Below, piece after piece: positions 1-9,568 of a stretch of DNA of 64,000 nucleotides. The stretch is from Candidimonas sp. SYP-B2681 (GTDB lineage Bacteria; Pseudomonadota; Gammaproteobacteria; Burkholderiales; Burkholderiaceae_B). Both the position numbers and the translations under genes were made by a program. The notes below the pieces were generated by a model, which did not search any database, was not told the origin of the DNA, and saw only the letters and a list, made by a program, of their open reading frames with translations. The DNA lies in assembly GCF_003971065.1 (NCBI RefSeq), contig NZ_RYDV01000003.1:124001-188000 (forward strand). The letters are read 5' to 3'. How positions within the stretch are numbered: position 1 is the stretch's first letter; each line of letters starts with the position of its first letter.

Positions 1-767
1 TGAACGCGAATCTGGTGAGTTCGACCCGTTTCTAGCGTACAGAGGACTTCGGTAACTGAAAGGTCGTCGTCGAGCTGGCCCGCACGGACTGGGGCGTAAT
101 GCGTCAGTGCGGCCTTAGGCGCAATAGGATTCTCAACAGCCATCCGTACTGGCACGCGGGGGTCGCGCCCAATTTCCGCCTTGACCGTGCCCGCACGAGT
201 CAGACGGCCGTGTACAAGGGCCGAATATTCGCGCTTCACGGTTCGTGCCTGCAACTGACGTATCAGATGAGTCTGGGCCTTCTCGTGACGAGCCACGACA
301 AGCAAGCCTGAAGTATCCTTGTCCAAGCGGTGAACAATCCCTGCTCGAGCCACTTGATGAAGCTCCGGAAAGCGATAAAGCAAGCCATTCAGTAGCGTAC
401 CCTGCCAGTTCCCTGCTCCGGGATGCGTCACGAGACCAGCCGGCTTATTGACGACAATCCAGTCAGGACTTTCCGCAATCACGGTGAAGTCTATGGGTTC
501 TGCCGTAAAGGCGAGCGATTCCGGAGGCAATTGCTCAAAGACGGTAAGCTTGTCGCCGGCGTTGACCATTTGCTTGATGCGGGCAGGCTGGCCATTGACG
601 AGAACATTTCCCCCTTCGATCCAGCCCTGCAACCTGCTGCGTGAGTGTTCCGGAATAAGTCTGGCCAACACCTTGTCAAGTCGCTCGGAGAGCGCCTTGA
701 ATGGCAGTTGAAATTCCAGCGGTTCGATGGGCGTTAAACTTTCTTTGGCGATATCTGTGTCAGGCAT
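1..767 (-). CDS. rluD: Ribosomal large subunit pseudouridine synthase RluD (3' end outside window)
   Basis: The protein isomerises uridines in helix 69 of 23S rRNA, as known for RluD. I translated the minus strand from the ATG at 767 to the window edge, giving about 255 open codons. Residues about 20-75 form an S4-like RNA-binding domain (ERLDKVLARLIPEHSRSRLQ). The catalytic-domain motif HRLDKDTSGLLVVAR holds the active-site Asp, and ETGRTHQIRVH appears just before the edge. The missing part is the C-terminal tail. The start lies 50 nt from the divergent bamD start, the usual arrangement for rluD and bamD (comL). RluD is preferred over RluA or RluC because of the S4 domain and the bamD neighbour. 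Confidence 0.93.
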   Translation of the reverse strand, partial: MPDTDIAKESLTPIEPLEFQLPFKALSERLDKVLARLIPEHSRSRLQGWIEGGNVLVNGQPARIKQMVNAGDKLTVFEQLPPESLAFTAEPIDFTVIAESPDWIVVNKPAGLVTHPGAGNWQGTLLNGLLYRFPELHQVARAGIVHRLDKDTSGLLVVARHEKAQTHLIRQLQARTVKREYSALVHGRLTRAGTVKAEIGRDPRVPVRMAVENPIAPKAALTHYAPVRAGQLDDDLSVTEVLCTLETGRTHQIRV

Positions 768-785
768 GGCGACAAATCATATAAT
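757..785 (+). promoter_or_regulatory. Candidate sigma-70 promoter for bamD
   Basis: The region has a perfect TATAAT at 780-785. A -35-like GTGTCA lies at 757-762, matching TTGACA at 4 of 6 positions, with a 17-bp spacer. The -10 is 32 nt before the bamD start. The -35 lies inside the first codons of the divergent rluD. This is inferred from sequence only. Confidence 0.5.
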
Positions 786-817
786 CAGCCTGCAATGCTA
801 ACACCAAGGATGCTTTT

Positions 818-1663
818 GTGACTCGTCTTGACCTCAATCTATTTCGATTTTCCAGCGTGAAGCGGTTAAGTCACGCCGTTCTCGCCCTCGTCGCTGTCGC
901 GCTGATAGCCGGCTGCGGCACAATGAAGGGTGAACAGGACCCAACCGCTGGCTGGACCGCTGAGCGGCTTTATCAGGATGCACGCTCCGAAATTAGCGCC
1001 GGCAACTGGAAAGATGCCCGCACCCGCCTTGAAGCGGTTGAAGCCCGCTACCCCTTTGGGGGCTATGCCCAGCAGTCGCTGATCGATCAGGCCTATATCA
1101 ACTGGAAAGATGAAGAACCGGAACAGGCCCTGGCAGCTATCGACCGATTCCAGCAGCAGTATCCCAATCATCCCGGAACCGATTACATGCTGTACTTGAA
1201 GGGCTTGATTACTTTCACGCCGCCCAGTGCAGCCTTTACGAAGTTTACGCGACAGGATCCCAGCGAACGCGACCCCAAGGGCCTGCGCGAATCGTACGAA
1301 TCGTTCAACGAGCTGATCAAACGCTATCCCGACAGCCGTTACACCGCTGATGCCAAGAAACGCGTCACCTGGCTGGTCGACACGATCTCCCGCAACGAAG
1401 TACACGTGGCCGAATACTATTTCACGCGTGGCGCCTATGTTGCAGCGGTCAATCGCGCCCAAACGGTTATTACCGATTTCCAGGGAGTACCGGTAGCCGA
1501 GCGGGCGCTGTATATCGTTTACTTATCGTACGACAAGCTAGGCATGACAGAGCTTCGAGATGATACCAAGCGCGTACTGGATACGAATTTTCCCAATACC
1601 AAGTATTACGAAGAGGGGCTCGCCGAGAAGGTTAATCCTTGGAATCCGATCAACTGGTTCTAA
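818..1663 (+). CDS. bamD: Outer membrane protein assembly factor BamD (ComL lipoprotein)
   Basis: This is an essential lipoprotein of the BAM complex that inserts beta-barrel proteins into the outer membrane. It is 281 residues long. The signal peptide ends in the lipobox LIAGC, so Cys33 would be lipidated. TPR-type helical repeats follow (SAGNWKDARTRLEAVEARYP, QALAAIDRFQQQYPNHP). The length is near the family norm of about 250-280. The start is GTG, preceded by AAGGA at 806-810. No Asp follows the lipidated Cys, consistent with outer-membrane sorting. Transcription probably stops at a hairpin inside the 3' end of the convergent helicase gene. Confidence 0.93.
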   Translation: MTRLDLNLFRFSSVKRLSHAVLALVAVALIAGCGTMKGEQDPTAGWTAERLYQDARSEISAGNWKDARTRLEAVEARYPFGGYAQQSLIDQAYINWKDEEPEQALAAIDRFQQQYPNHPGTDYMLYLKGLITFTPPSAAFTKFTRQDPSERDPKGLRESYESFNELIKRYPDSRYTADAKKRVTWLVDTISRNEVHVAEYYFTRGAYVAAVNRAQTVITDFQGVPVAERALYIVYLSYDKLGMTELRDDTKRVLDTNFPNTKYYEEGLAEKVNPWNPINWF

Positions 1664-1726
1664 TAAGCCATTGCCCGAATCTGGCGTAGGCGCTGCTCCA
1701 CAGATCGGTCGGGGCAACAGGCCTCG

Positions 1727-3772
1727 TCACCCATCTGAAGCATCGGTATTACACAGGTCCTGCGGGACCTGTTTTCTTTTAATGAACGCCAATATCTGCT
1801 CGGGCTCCCGGGTGCGGGCGAAAGGTGGCAAGCCACGCCATAACAGCTTGCCATAGGGTTTCTCGACAATACGCATGTCGGCCACCATCAGCACCCCCCA
1901 GTCACGTTCGGAACGGATCAGACGTCCCGCACCTTGCTTCAGTGCGATTGCGGCCTCGGGGACCTGGTATTCCATGAAGGGATTACCCCCTTGGTTACGG
2001 CAAAGGTTCAAGCGCGCCTCGAGGACCGGATCGTCGGGCGGTGCAAAAGGAAGTTTGTCGATAGCAACCAGAGTCAATGCATCGCCCGGGACATCGATAC
2101 CCTCCCAGAAGCTGGCGCTGCCGACCAGCACGGCGTTCTTCGAAGCACGAAAGCGCTCCAGCAACGCGCCGCGCGAACTTTCGCCTTGCCGCAACAGTAC
2201 GCGATCAATGTCCTCGTCTTCAAAGTGTTCCTGCAACAGTTCAGCGATGCGGTCGACTGCTCGTAAGGTTGTGCACAGAACCAGCACTCCTCCGGAGGAC
2301 ACCCTGATCAAGGGCAGGAGGGTTCCAACAAACTTCTCGTTGAAGTTCCGCTCGCTTGGTAAGGGCATATTCTTGGGTACGTATAACACCCCCTGCCCGG
2401 CGTAATCGAAAGGCGAACTCCAGGTTTCAGTCCTAGCGTCCCATAGGCCGAGCTGGCGCAAGAAATGTCCAAAATCGCCATGGACTGACAAAGTGGCCGA
2501 GGTAAGCACCCAGGCCTGATCCTTGCCCCGGTATCGGGAAAATATCTGAGCCACCGACAACGGAGCACTGTGCAGGCGCATATGGTGCAGGCTGTGTTCG
2601 ACCCACCGAACGGCGGCACTCGCATCGTTGTCGGCCGATGGCGCATTTTCCTTTGTCGGCTTCAGGGCATTGTTGCCTTGCCTGTCGGGCTGACTCCATT
2701 GGTACAGTTTGGCCCGGATATCCAGGCACGTTTTCGACACAGCCGCCAGGTCGGGGTGTTTTTCGCTGACAATGCCCAATAATGCAGAACTGGTGTCAAG
2801 CACGTCCAGCAAAGCCGACAGTGCCGCATCGAACTCCGCGGCGTTCGGTATAGCCTGAAAGGTCGCCTTGCGCCCCGGCAATTTATCGATAGGTGCCGCG
2901 GTCAGGCGCAGTTCGCGCGCTGCGTGTTCGATTTTTTTACCGACCTCGCTCCAGTTGGTCGATTCGCGGGCATACGCTAGCCCCGCGGCTTCTGCAGTGC
3001 GGGCAAGGTCGAGCAACTGGTGCGAAGACACGCTGGACCCAAGAAACCGGGTCGCAATGTCGGGGAGCTGATGAGCCTCGTCGAAAACGACCAATTCGAC
3101 GGTCGGTAAAAGATCGGTAATACCCTCTTCGCGCAGGGCCAGATCGGCCATGAACAAGGCATGGTTCACGACAACCAGATCCGCCTCCTGGGCCTGGCGT
3201 CGTGCCTTCAGTACAAAACAGTCACGCACATGAGGACATTCCTGACCCAGGCAATTTTCCCGGGTCGAAGTGACCCGGTTCCAGATATCGGCATCTTCGG
3301 GAACCTGCGCAAGATCGCTTTTGTCACCGGTTTTGGATTGCTGTGCAAAAATCTGAATATGCCTCAACTGACTGATTTCGGCGCGCGACTTCAAAGCCCG
3401 GTCATCTCCCGACAGGCGCTCAAGGTGATAAGGACATACGTAATTGCCCCTTCCTTTCAGCAGGGCGACGCTGATGGGTAGCGCCAAGGCTTTGCGCAAG
3501 CGAGGAAGATCGCGCCGAAAGAGCTGGTCCTGTAGAGTCCGCGTTCCGGTAGATACCAATACTTTGCTGCCACTCAAAAATGCTGGCACCAGATAGGCCC
3601 ATGTTTTGCCCGTGCCGGTACCCGCCTCGGCAATCAAAGTTGAATGGTCGCGCAGAGTTTCTTCGATGGCCTGCGCCAGTTCGAGTTGAGCCTGGCGTGG
3701 GCGATAGTCGGGCATGGCCTTCGCAATGGGACCATCGGCGGCAAAGATATCGGAAAGTTCTTGCAAAAGCAT
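1727..3772 (-). CDS. ATP-dependent DNA helicase, DinG/YoaA (XPD-like, Fe-S) family
   Basis: This is a superfamily 2, XPD-like 5'-3' DNA helicase of 681 residues. Walker A is AGTGTGKT (residues 50-57) and Walker B is DEAH (231-234). Four cysteines at 113, 174, 179 and 185 fit the Fe-S cluster domain of DinG/YoaA/XPD proteins. C-terminal helicase motifs include GSASFWEGIDVPG and the QGAGRLIRS arginine-finger motif. The family resolves R-loops, D-loops and other blocked forks. The length is closer to YoaA (about 640) than to E. coli DinG (716), so no symbol is given. The gene is convergent with bamD and its last codons overlap the bamD terminator. Confidence 0.88.
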   Translation of the reverse strand: MLLQELSDIFAADGPIAKAMPDYRPRQAQLELAQAIEETLRDHSTLIAEAGTGTGKTWAYLVPAFLSGSKVLVSTGTRTLQDQLFRRDLPRLRKALALPISVALLKGRGNYVCPYHLERLSGDDRALKSRAEISQLRHIQIFAQQSKTGDKSDLAQVPEDADIWNRVTSTRENCLGQECPHVRDCFVLKARRQAQEADLVVVNHALFMADLALREEGITDLLPTVELVVFDEAHQLPDIATRFLGSSVSSHQLLDLARTAEAAGLAYARESTNWSEVGKKIEHAARELRLTAAPIDKLPGRKATFQAIPNAAEFDAALSALLDVLDTSSALLGIVSEKHPDLAAVSKTCLDIRAKLYQWSQPDRQGNNALKPTKENAPSADNDASAAVRWVEHSLHHMRLHSAPLSVAQIFSRYRGKDQAWVLTSATLSVHGDFGHFLRQLGLWDARTETWSSPFDYAGQGVLYVPKNMPLPSERNFNEKFVGTLLPLIRVSSGGVLVLCTTLRAVDRIAELLQEHFEDEDIDRVLLRQGESSRGALLERFRASKNAVLVGSASFWEGIDVPGDALTLVAIDKLPFAPPDDPVLEARLNLCRNQGGNPFMEYQVPEAAIALKQGAGRLIRSERDWGVLMVADMRIVEKPYGKLLWRGLPPFARTREPEQILAFIKRKQVPQDLCNTDASDG
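1754..1780 (+). terminator. Rho-independent terminator for bamD inside the 3' end of the helicase gene
   Basis: The arms CAGGTCC (1754-1760) and GGACCTG (1765-1771) are perfectly complementary with a 4-nt loop. TTTTCTTTT (1772-1780) follows on the plus strand. bamD ends at 1663. The hairpin lies within codons of the convergent dinG-like gene, which stops at 1727-1729. Confidence 0.75.
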
Positions 3773-3988
3773 TGGACGAGGATACGGGGTTGCCCGCCCG
3801 AAGGAGGGATAGAAAAAATAGTAAGGTCAGCAAGCGGGATGCTACAGCGCGATCAATTATGATAGATCTATTGGTGTAGAGTCTTACAATCGATTAAGAA
3901 GCTACACGGGATGATACTCGGGTAATTCCAGAGCGGCGTCTGCTTGTGGCAAAATTCGCCGCGTGATTTACGTTTTTATGATGGACCC

Positions 3989-6367
3989 ATGACTGATACC
4001 TCTGTTCAAGCAAAAACCGTCTCCGCTATTCACGGAGCGGATCCCGCCCGCATTGTCGCCTTGCTGGCTAACGAGCTTAATGTACGTGCCACGCAGGTCG
4101 CTGCCACAGTAGATTTGCTGGACGGAGGCGCAACTGTTCCATTCATTGCTCGATATCGCAAAGAGGCCACAGGCGGCCTTGACGATACCGTATTGCGCAA
4201 CCTCGAAGTGCGTTTGCTATACATTCGCGAACTGGAATCCAGGCGGACCGCCATTCTTGAATCGATTGAGCAACAGCGAAAGCTCAGCCCCGAGCTGCAC
4301 CACGAAATCAATGCGGCCGATACCAAGCAACGGCTGGAAGACTTATACGCCCCTTATAAACCCAAACGGCGCACCCGTGCCCAGATTGCACGTGAAGCGG
4401 GCCTAGAGCCTCTCGCTGACGCCATTATCGCCGATTCGGCTTGCGACCCCGCTGTCCTGGCCGAGGCCTACCTGAATCCAGAGGCGGCCGTCCCTGACGT
4501 GAAGGCCGCTTTGGACGGAGCACGAGACATACTTGCAGAGCGGTATGCAGAAAACGCCGACTTGCTGGCGAATATGCGCGATCACCTTTGGAAGACCGCA
4601 CTGCTTTATTCCAAAGTCGTTGAAGGTAAAGAAAACGAAGGTGACAATTTCCGCGACTGGTTCGACTTTAACGAACCCTTACGCTCACTTCCCTCTCATC
4701 GAATTCTGGCCTTATTGCGGGGCCGGCAACAAGGTTCTCTGGACATCCGCATAGGCCTGGAAACGGAATTGGAAGCTCAAGTGCCGCATCCTTGCGTGGT
4801 GCGCGTTGCGGATTTTCTAAAAATTGGCGCAGCTTTTTCAGCAGATGCCCCCCCTCGTTCGCGCTGGCTTGGAGAAGTCTGCCGCTGGACCTGGCGAGTC
4901 AAGTTATTGACTGCATTCGAATCCGAGCTTATCGGACGCCTGCGTGAAACCGCAGAACAAGAGGCTATCCGGGTTTTTGCAGCCAATTTGAAGGACTTGC
5001 TGTTGGCAGCACCGGCCGGCCCGAAGTCGGTACTGGGGCTCGATCCGGGCATACGCACCGGCGTCAAAGCTGCTGCGATTGACGCGACCGGCAAACTGCT
5101 GGACACGGCAACTATTTATCCGTTCGAACCACGCCGGGACCGCGATGGAAGCATCCGCAGCCTCGCCGCAATGGTCGTGAAGCATCAGATTGAACTCGTC
5201 GCCATTGGAAACGGTACGGCCTCGCGTGAAACAGAAAAGCTCGTCACCGACATGCTGGAAAAGCATCCTGGAATCAGCCTTACTAAAGTAATCGTCTCGG
5301 AAGCCGGCGCATCTGTGTATTCGGCTTCCGAACTTGCCGCACACGAATTCCCGGACCTGGATGTAAGTCTGAGAGGAGCGGTCTCCATTGCTCGCCGCCT
5401 TCAGGACCCGCTCGCCGAACTGGTCAAAATCGAGCCCAAGGCGATTGGTGTAGGCCAATATCAACACGACGTTAACCAACGCGAACTAGCCCGATCGCTA
5501 GACGCCGTAATCGAAGACTGCGTTAATGCCGTAGGGGTCGACGTAAATACCGCATCCGCGCCACTGCTGACCCGCGTGTCGGGGCTTAGCTCGTTGTTGG
5601 CCAAAAACATTGTAAGTTGGCGTGACGAAAACGGCGCCTTCCCTAACCGGAAATCCTTACTCAAGGTGCCGCGCTTCGGCGACAAGGCATTCGAGCAGGC
5701 CGCCGGATTCCTGCGCGTTCGAGACGGCGATAATCCCCTCGATGCCTCATCGGTTCACCCCGAGGCCTATCCAGTCGTCGAACGCATTCTGGCGAAAATC
5801 AAGGCAGATGCGCGCCAGATCATGGGACAGCAAGGAGCCCTTAAAGGAATTTCCCCATCAGAATTCACTGACGACCGTTTCGGCCTGCCCACAGTTAAGG
5901 ACATTTTTTCCGAGCTTGAAAAGCCGGGACGCGATCCTCGTCCGGAATTCAAGACGGCGCAATTCAAAGAAGGCGTCAATACCATTAACGATTTGCATGC
6001 GGGAATGATTCTGGAAGGCGTAGTGACTAACGTGGCGAATTTCGGAGCTTTTGTAGACATTGGCGTACACCAGGATGGACTCGTGCATATTTCGGCCCTA
6101 TCGGACACCTTCATTAAAGATCCGCGCGACGTCGTGCGCGTCGGCCAGACTGTCAAGGTGAAAGTTCAGGAGGTCGATGCAGCGCGCAAGCGTATCGGTC
6201 TAACCCTGCGCCTGAACGACGATGCGGCGCCTGTTCGTCGCTCGACGTCGGACCGGCGCCCTTCAGGTCCCGCCGTGTCACGTCACAATTCTTCAAAACG
6301 TCCCGCCGAATCTGCCACTTCAGCGCCAGGTGCAATGGCCGCCGCCTTTGCCAAACTACGAAAATAG
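3989..6367 (+). CDS. tex: Transcription accessory protein Tex (S1 RNA-binding)
   Basis: Tex is a nucleic-acid-binding factor of transcription and translation, best studied in Bordetella and Pseudomonas. The protein has 792 residues from this start. An N-terminal Tex helical domain comes first ([17 protein letters not shown]). A YqgF-like RNase H fold follows ([18 protein letters not shown], about residue 345). Next are helix-hairpin-helix repeats ([19 protein letters not shown]) and an S1 domain near residues 671-740 ([16 protein letters not shown]). The tail is basic and Ser/Pro-rich. The reading frame stays open upstream to 3944, but MTDTSVQ at 3989 is the better start because the 15 extra residues do not resemble Tex. 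Confidence 0.93.
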   Translation: MTDTSVQAKTVSAIHGADPARIVALLANELNVRATQVAATVDLLDGGATVPFIARYRKEATGGLDDTVLRNLEVRLLYIRELESRRTAILESIEQQRKLSPELHHEINAADTKQRLEDLYAPYKPKRRTRAQIAREAGLEPLADAIIADSACDPAVLAEAYLNPEAAVPDVKAALDGARDILAERYAENADLLANMRDHLWKTALLYSKVVEGKENEGDNFRDWFDFNEPLRSLPSHRILALLRGRQQGSLDIRIGLETELEAQVPHPCVVRVADFLKIGAAFSADAPPRSRWLGEVCRWTWRVKLLTAFESELIGRLRETAEQEAIRVFAANLKDLLLAAPAGPKSVLGLDPGIRTGVKAAAIDATGKLLDTATIYPFEPRRDRDGSIRSLAAMVVKHQIELVAIGNGTASRETEKLVTDMLEKHPGISLTKVIVSEAGASVYSASELAAHEFPDLDVSLRGAVSIARRLQDPLAELVKIEPKAIGVGQYQHDVNQRELARSLDAVIEDCVNAVGVDVNTASAPLLTRVSGLSSLLAKNIVSWRDENGAFPNRKSLLKVPRFGDKAFEQAAGFLRVRDGDNPLDASSVHPEAYPVVERILAKIKADARQIMGQQGALKGISPSEFTDDRFGLPTVKDIFSELEKPGRDPRPEFKTAQFKEGVNTINDLHAGMILEGVVTNVANFGAFVDIGVHQDGLVHISALSDTFIKDPRDVVRVGQTVKVKVQEVDAARKRIGLTLRLNDDAAPVRRSTSDRRPSGPAVSRHNSSKRPAESATSAPGAMAAAFAKLRK

Positions 6368-6373
6368 GGCCGT

Positions 6374-6898
6374 ATGACTACCGAACCTGAACCGTCCTAT
6401 TCCTTGAAGCTTGCGACGCTTATCGGGCTGCTTTCCTGCGGCGACCTTGACGAGCACGAAACAAGCCGAATCGTGAACATCTGCCTTCAGGCACGAAGCG
6501 ATCCTGCCAAAGCACTGAAAGACAATTATGGCCCGGATGCTGCCAAGGTCGCACAATACGACCCGAAGGGCGCGACCGCCTTCATCATTTTTGTCGAGCT
6601 AGAGGACTATTTCGCCGTTGCAGATACCGTTGACGAACTGTATGAACAAATCATCGATGCATTCGAGCATCCCGCACTGCCAGAGTATCCGTACGACAAC
6701 AACAGTTTCGAGACCATTTCTGACTACTATGAATGGGTCGACCGGCAGTTGCAGATGCATCATGCCAAATATTGCTTGATCAGCTTTGGCGAGAGCTATA
6801 CACATGACTTCCAGGTGATCCTGGTGCATCGAGAGAAAACCGCCGAAATTCTTTCCTTGTGCAAAGAACTGGACCTGCATGCCGAGCGCTGCCAATAG
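6374..6898 (+). CDS. Uncharacterised 174-residue protein downstream of tex
   Basis: I do not recognise this protein with certainty. It starts 6 nt after the tex stop, so it is probably cotranscribed. It is acidic, has no signal peptide or membrane segment, and looks like a soluble cytoplasmic protein. The C-terminal part (YCLISFGESYTHDFQVILVHREKTAEILSL) looks like a compact alpha/beta domain. The middle is rich in Asp, Glu and Tyr. It may belong to one of the small DUF families (DUF6630 is a guess from memory). Coding is supported by tight spacing to tex and by the lack of a credible competing frame. Confidence 0.7.
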   Translation: MTTEPEPSYSLKLATLIGLLSCGDLDEHETSRIVNICLQARSDPAKALKDNYGPDAAKVAQYDPKGATAFIIFVELEDYFAVADTVDELYEQIIDAFEHPALPEYPYDNNSFETISDYYEWVDRQLQMHHAKYCLISFGESYTHDFQVILVHREKTAEILSLCKELDLHAERCQ

Positions 6899-6997
6899 AA
6901 TGGTCTCGCGCAAGACAAGCGAGTAGCCCGGCAGCAGGCGCCACCGCCACCCTGCCGGTAGTCGCGCCTAAGCAGTAGCGAGTCTGGTCAAAAAGGC

Positions 6998-8341
6998 TTA
7001 GGCCTGGCCCAGCTCCCCAATGGCGTCCTGTATGCATGCGAACCGGGAAGATGGAAAACGGGCTACCGTTGCGCCGGAAACACTGACGAGCACCATTCCG
7101 TTTTCCTCGGTAACCAGGCTGGTGAAAGGTGGATCCTGCAACGCTTTGGTAACCGCCCCGATTTCTTTGGGGTTATCAAAGGCTTCCGATAATAAAAGTT
7201 CGGCTCCCTCTGCGCTCAGGAGGCGGAAACGGAACTTGCCGGCCTCGTCTCGGAAGCTGACGAACCGGGCACGCTTGCCCGCCGCTTTAGGCTCAGCCGC
7301 GCCTGCATGTTTGCTTGCCGCTGAACTTACCACGGTTCGCAGACCGACCGCTTCTCGTAGGCGCGCTATAAATGGTTGTGAGAGGCTGCGCGCCTTGGCG
7401 GCACCTGCTTGCAGGATGTCTTCGATTCGGTCAGGCTGCGCAATAAGGCTCGAATACTGCTCGCGCATAGGCGCAAGATCTCGCTCGATTCGCTCCGAGA
7501 GCACGTCTTTGGCTTCGCCCCAAGCCAGTCCGGCTTCCAGCCGTTGACGAAATGCTGCGGATTCGGCGGGCGTAGCAAATGCGCGGTAAATGGTATACAG
7601 ATGCGATCCTTCAGCGTCTTTGGCCTCACCGGGCTCTCGGGAATCGGTCACAATCCGCTTGACTGCCGAGCGTAGTGCCTTTGCCCCGCCTTCAAATAAA
7701 GGAATAGTGTTGTCGTAACTCTTGGACATTTTCCGACCGTCCAGGCCAGGCAATGTCGCGACGTCGTCATCGATCTGCACTTCCGGCAAGACAAAAAAAT
7801 CCGTACCCTGGCCATATAAATGATTGAAGCGCTGTGCAATGTCGCGCGTCATTTCCAGATGCTGAATCTGGTCGCGGCCTACTGGCACTTTGTTGGCATT
7901 GAACATCAAGATGTCGGCTGCCATCAATATGGGATACGAAAATAAACCCATGTTGATACCGTCGTCGGGATCGACCTGCCTGGCGACGTTCTGATCGACG
8001 GATGCCTTATAGGCATGAGCGCGATTCATCAGTCCTTTGGCCGTCACACAGGTCAGCATCCAGCACAATTCTGGAATCTCGGGAATGTCAGACTGCCGAT
8101 AGAAAGTCACCTTGTCGGGATCAAGGCCCGCAGCGAGCCAGGTGGCGGCTATTTCCAGACGCGAACGGGCAATCCGCTGTGGATCATCGCATTTGATCAG
8201 CGCATGATAATCGGCCATAAAATAAAACGCATCGACCCCAGGCAATTTGCTGGCCTGGATCGACGGCCTGATCGCCCCGGCGTAGTTACCTAAATGAGGA
8301 GTTCCTGAGGTGGTAATACCAGTTAATACGCGGGTATTCAT
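6998..8341 (-). CDS. trpS: Tryptophan--tRNA ligase with a YegP-like C-terminal extension
   Basis: The enzyme charges tRNA-Trp. It is a class Ic synthetase. The HIGH-equivalent motif is HLGN (residues 16-19) and KMSKS is at 204-208. The synthetase core ends near residue 335, matching the usual length of about 330. Residues about 335-357 form an Ala/Lys-rich linker. Residues about 358-447 ([20 protein letters not shown] and following) resemble a DUF1508/YegP-type unit, which is absent from E. coli TrpS. The gene lies 59 nt downstream of zapE on the same strand. Confidence 0.93.
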   Translation of the reverse strand: MNTRVLTGITTSGTPHLGNYAGAIRPSIQASKLPGVDAFYFMADYHALIKCDDPQRIARSRLEIAATWLAAGLDPDKVTFYRQSDIPEIPELCWMLTCVTAKGLMNRAHAYKASVDQNVARQVDPDDGINMGLFSYPILMAADILMFNANKVPVGRDQIQHLEMTRDIAQRFNHLYGQGTDFFVLPEVQIDDDVATLPGLDGRKMSKSYDNTIPLFEGGAKALRSAVKRIVTDSREPGEAKDAEGSHLYTIYRAFATPAESAAFRQRLEAGLAWGEAKDVLSERIERDLAPMREQYSSLIAQPDRIEDILQAGAAKARSLSQPFIARLREAVGLRTVVSSAASKHAGAAEPKAAGKRARFVSFRDEAGKFRFRLLSAEGAELLLSEAFDNPKEIGAVTKALQDPPFTSLVTEENGMVLVSVSGATVARFPSSRFACIQDAIGELGQA

Positions 8342-8400
8342 AGATCGCCAAAATAAACGGGTTGCAAAATAGGCACTGCTCTTGCCGAGCGCATTGGCGC

Positions 8401-9492
8401 TTACAAAGTAACCGCCTCGCGCCGTTCGGACTCGAGGTATTCACGCGACTGCATCTCGGTGATGCGGGATACCGTACGGTGAAACTCGTTGGACATAGGG
8501 CCTTCAGTATAAAGCTCATCGGCTTCGCATTCAGCCGACATGATGAGCTTGACCTTATGGTCGTAGAACACATCGATCAGCCAGGTGAAACGGCGCGCCT
8601 CGGATGCGTCTCGAGCGCCCATGCGCGGGACGTCAGAAAGTATCACGGTGTGGAAGCGACTGGCCAGATCAAGATAGTCGTTCTGGGAACGCGGGCCGCC
8701 ACATAGCGTCGCAAAATCGAACCATACAATATTGCCCGCCAGGGCAATCGCCTTTAGTTCCCGGTGTTCGACAAGCAATACAGGCTTGATGGGCGCCGTA
8801 TCCGATAAGCGATCGAAATCCTCCTGCAGTTGCTTGGTGGTTTCCGCAGTAATGGGCGTAAGGTACATACGCACTTGTTCGAGGGCTCGCCGGCGATAAT
8901 CCACACCGACATCCACGTTCAGTATGTCCATTCTTTCCTGAATCAGCTTGATCGCCGGAAGGATACGGTCACGGTGCAGTCCGTCAGGATACAAGGTAGA
9001 GGGTTCGTAATTTGATGTCATGACAAATGAAGTGCCATACTCGAACAACTTGAGCAAAAGCCGGTAAAGTATCATGGCGTCGGCAACGTCCGAGACATGG
9101 AATTCGTCGAAGCAAATCAGGCGATAGCGCTTGGAGATACGTCGAGCCACTTCGTCCAGAGGATCTTGCTGTCCGCGCACTTCGCCGAGCTCGCGGTGGA
9201 CACCGCGCATGAATTCATGAAAATGCAGGCGTGTCTTGCGCCTGACGGGGACGGTCAGGTAAAAAGCATCCATCAGAAAGCTTTTTCCGCGGCCGACTCC
9301 GCCCCAAAGATAGACGCCGCGTGGGACATCAGGTCGTCTGAATATCTTCTTCAGCGACGAAGACCGAGCCTTCTTGAAGTCCATCCATTCATCAAAATAC
9401 ACTTGCAAGCGCTCGATAGCGGCCAATTGCGCTTCATCGCATTCATATCCGCGTTCCTGCAAGGCATGGTGGTAATACTTAAGGACATTCAT
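8401..9492 (-). CDS. zapE: Cell division protein ZapE (AFG1-like AAA ATPase)
   Basis: ZapE is a Z-ring-associated ATPase of the AFG1/LACE1 family. It has 363 residues; E. coli ZapE has 375. Walker A is GGVGRGKS (residues 64-71), followed by FLMDAFY. Walker B is [11 protein letters not shown]. The family signatures FHEFMRGVH and [26 protein letters not shown] are present, the second split here into shorter stretches. The gene lies between odhL and trpS, both on the same strand. A strong hairpin without a U-tract separates it from odhL. Confidence 0.92.
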   Translation of the reverse strand: MNVLKYYHHALQERGYECDEAQLAAIERLQVYFDEWMDFKKARSSSLKKIFRRPDVPRGVYLWGGVGRGKSFLMDAFYLTVPVRRKTRLHFHEFMRGVHRELGEVRGQQDPLDEVARRISKRYRLICFDEFHVSDVADAMILYRLLLKLFEYGTSFVMTSNYEPSTLYPDGLHRDRILPAIKLIQERMDILNVDVGVDYRRRALEQVRMYLTPITAETTKQLQEDFDRLSDTAPIKPVLLVEHRELKAIALAGNIVWFDFATLCGGPRSQNDYLDLASRFHTVILSDVPRMGARDASEARRFTWLIDVFYDHKVKLIMSAECEADELYTEGPMSNEFHRTVSRITEMQSREYLESERREAVTL

Positions 9493-9508
9493 AAACCGAC
9501 TCGTATAA

Positions 9509-9540
9509 CGATGAAGGGCGAGTCATTGCCCGCCCTTCAT
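9509..9540. other. Perfect 11-bp stem hairpin between odhL and zapE
   Basis: GATGAAGGGCG (9509-9519) pairs exactly with CGCCCTTCATC (9530-9540) across a 10-nt loop. No T-run follows on either strand, so it is not a standard intrinsic terminator. It may stabilise or help process an mRNA. This is inference. Confidence 0.5.
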
Positions 9541-9568
9541 CAGGTCACGCTATGCGCAAAATAGACAA

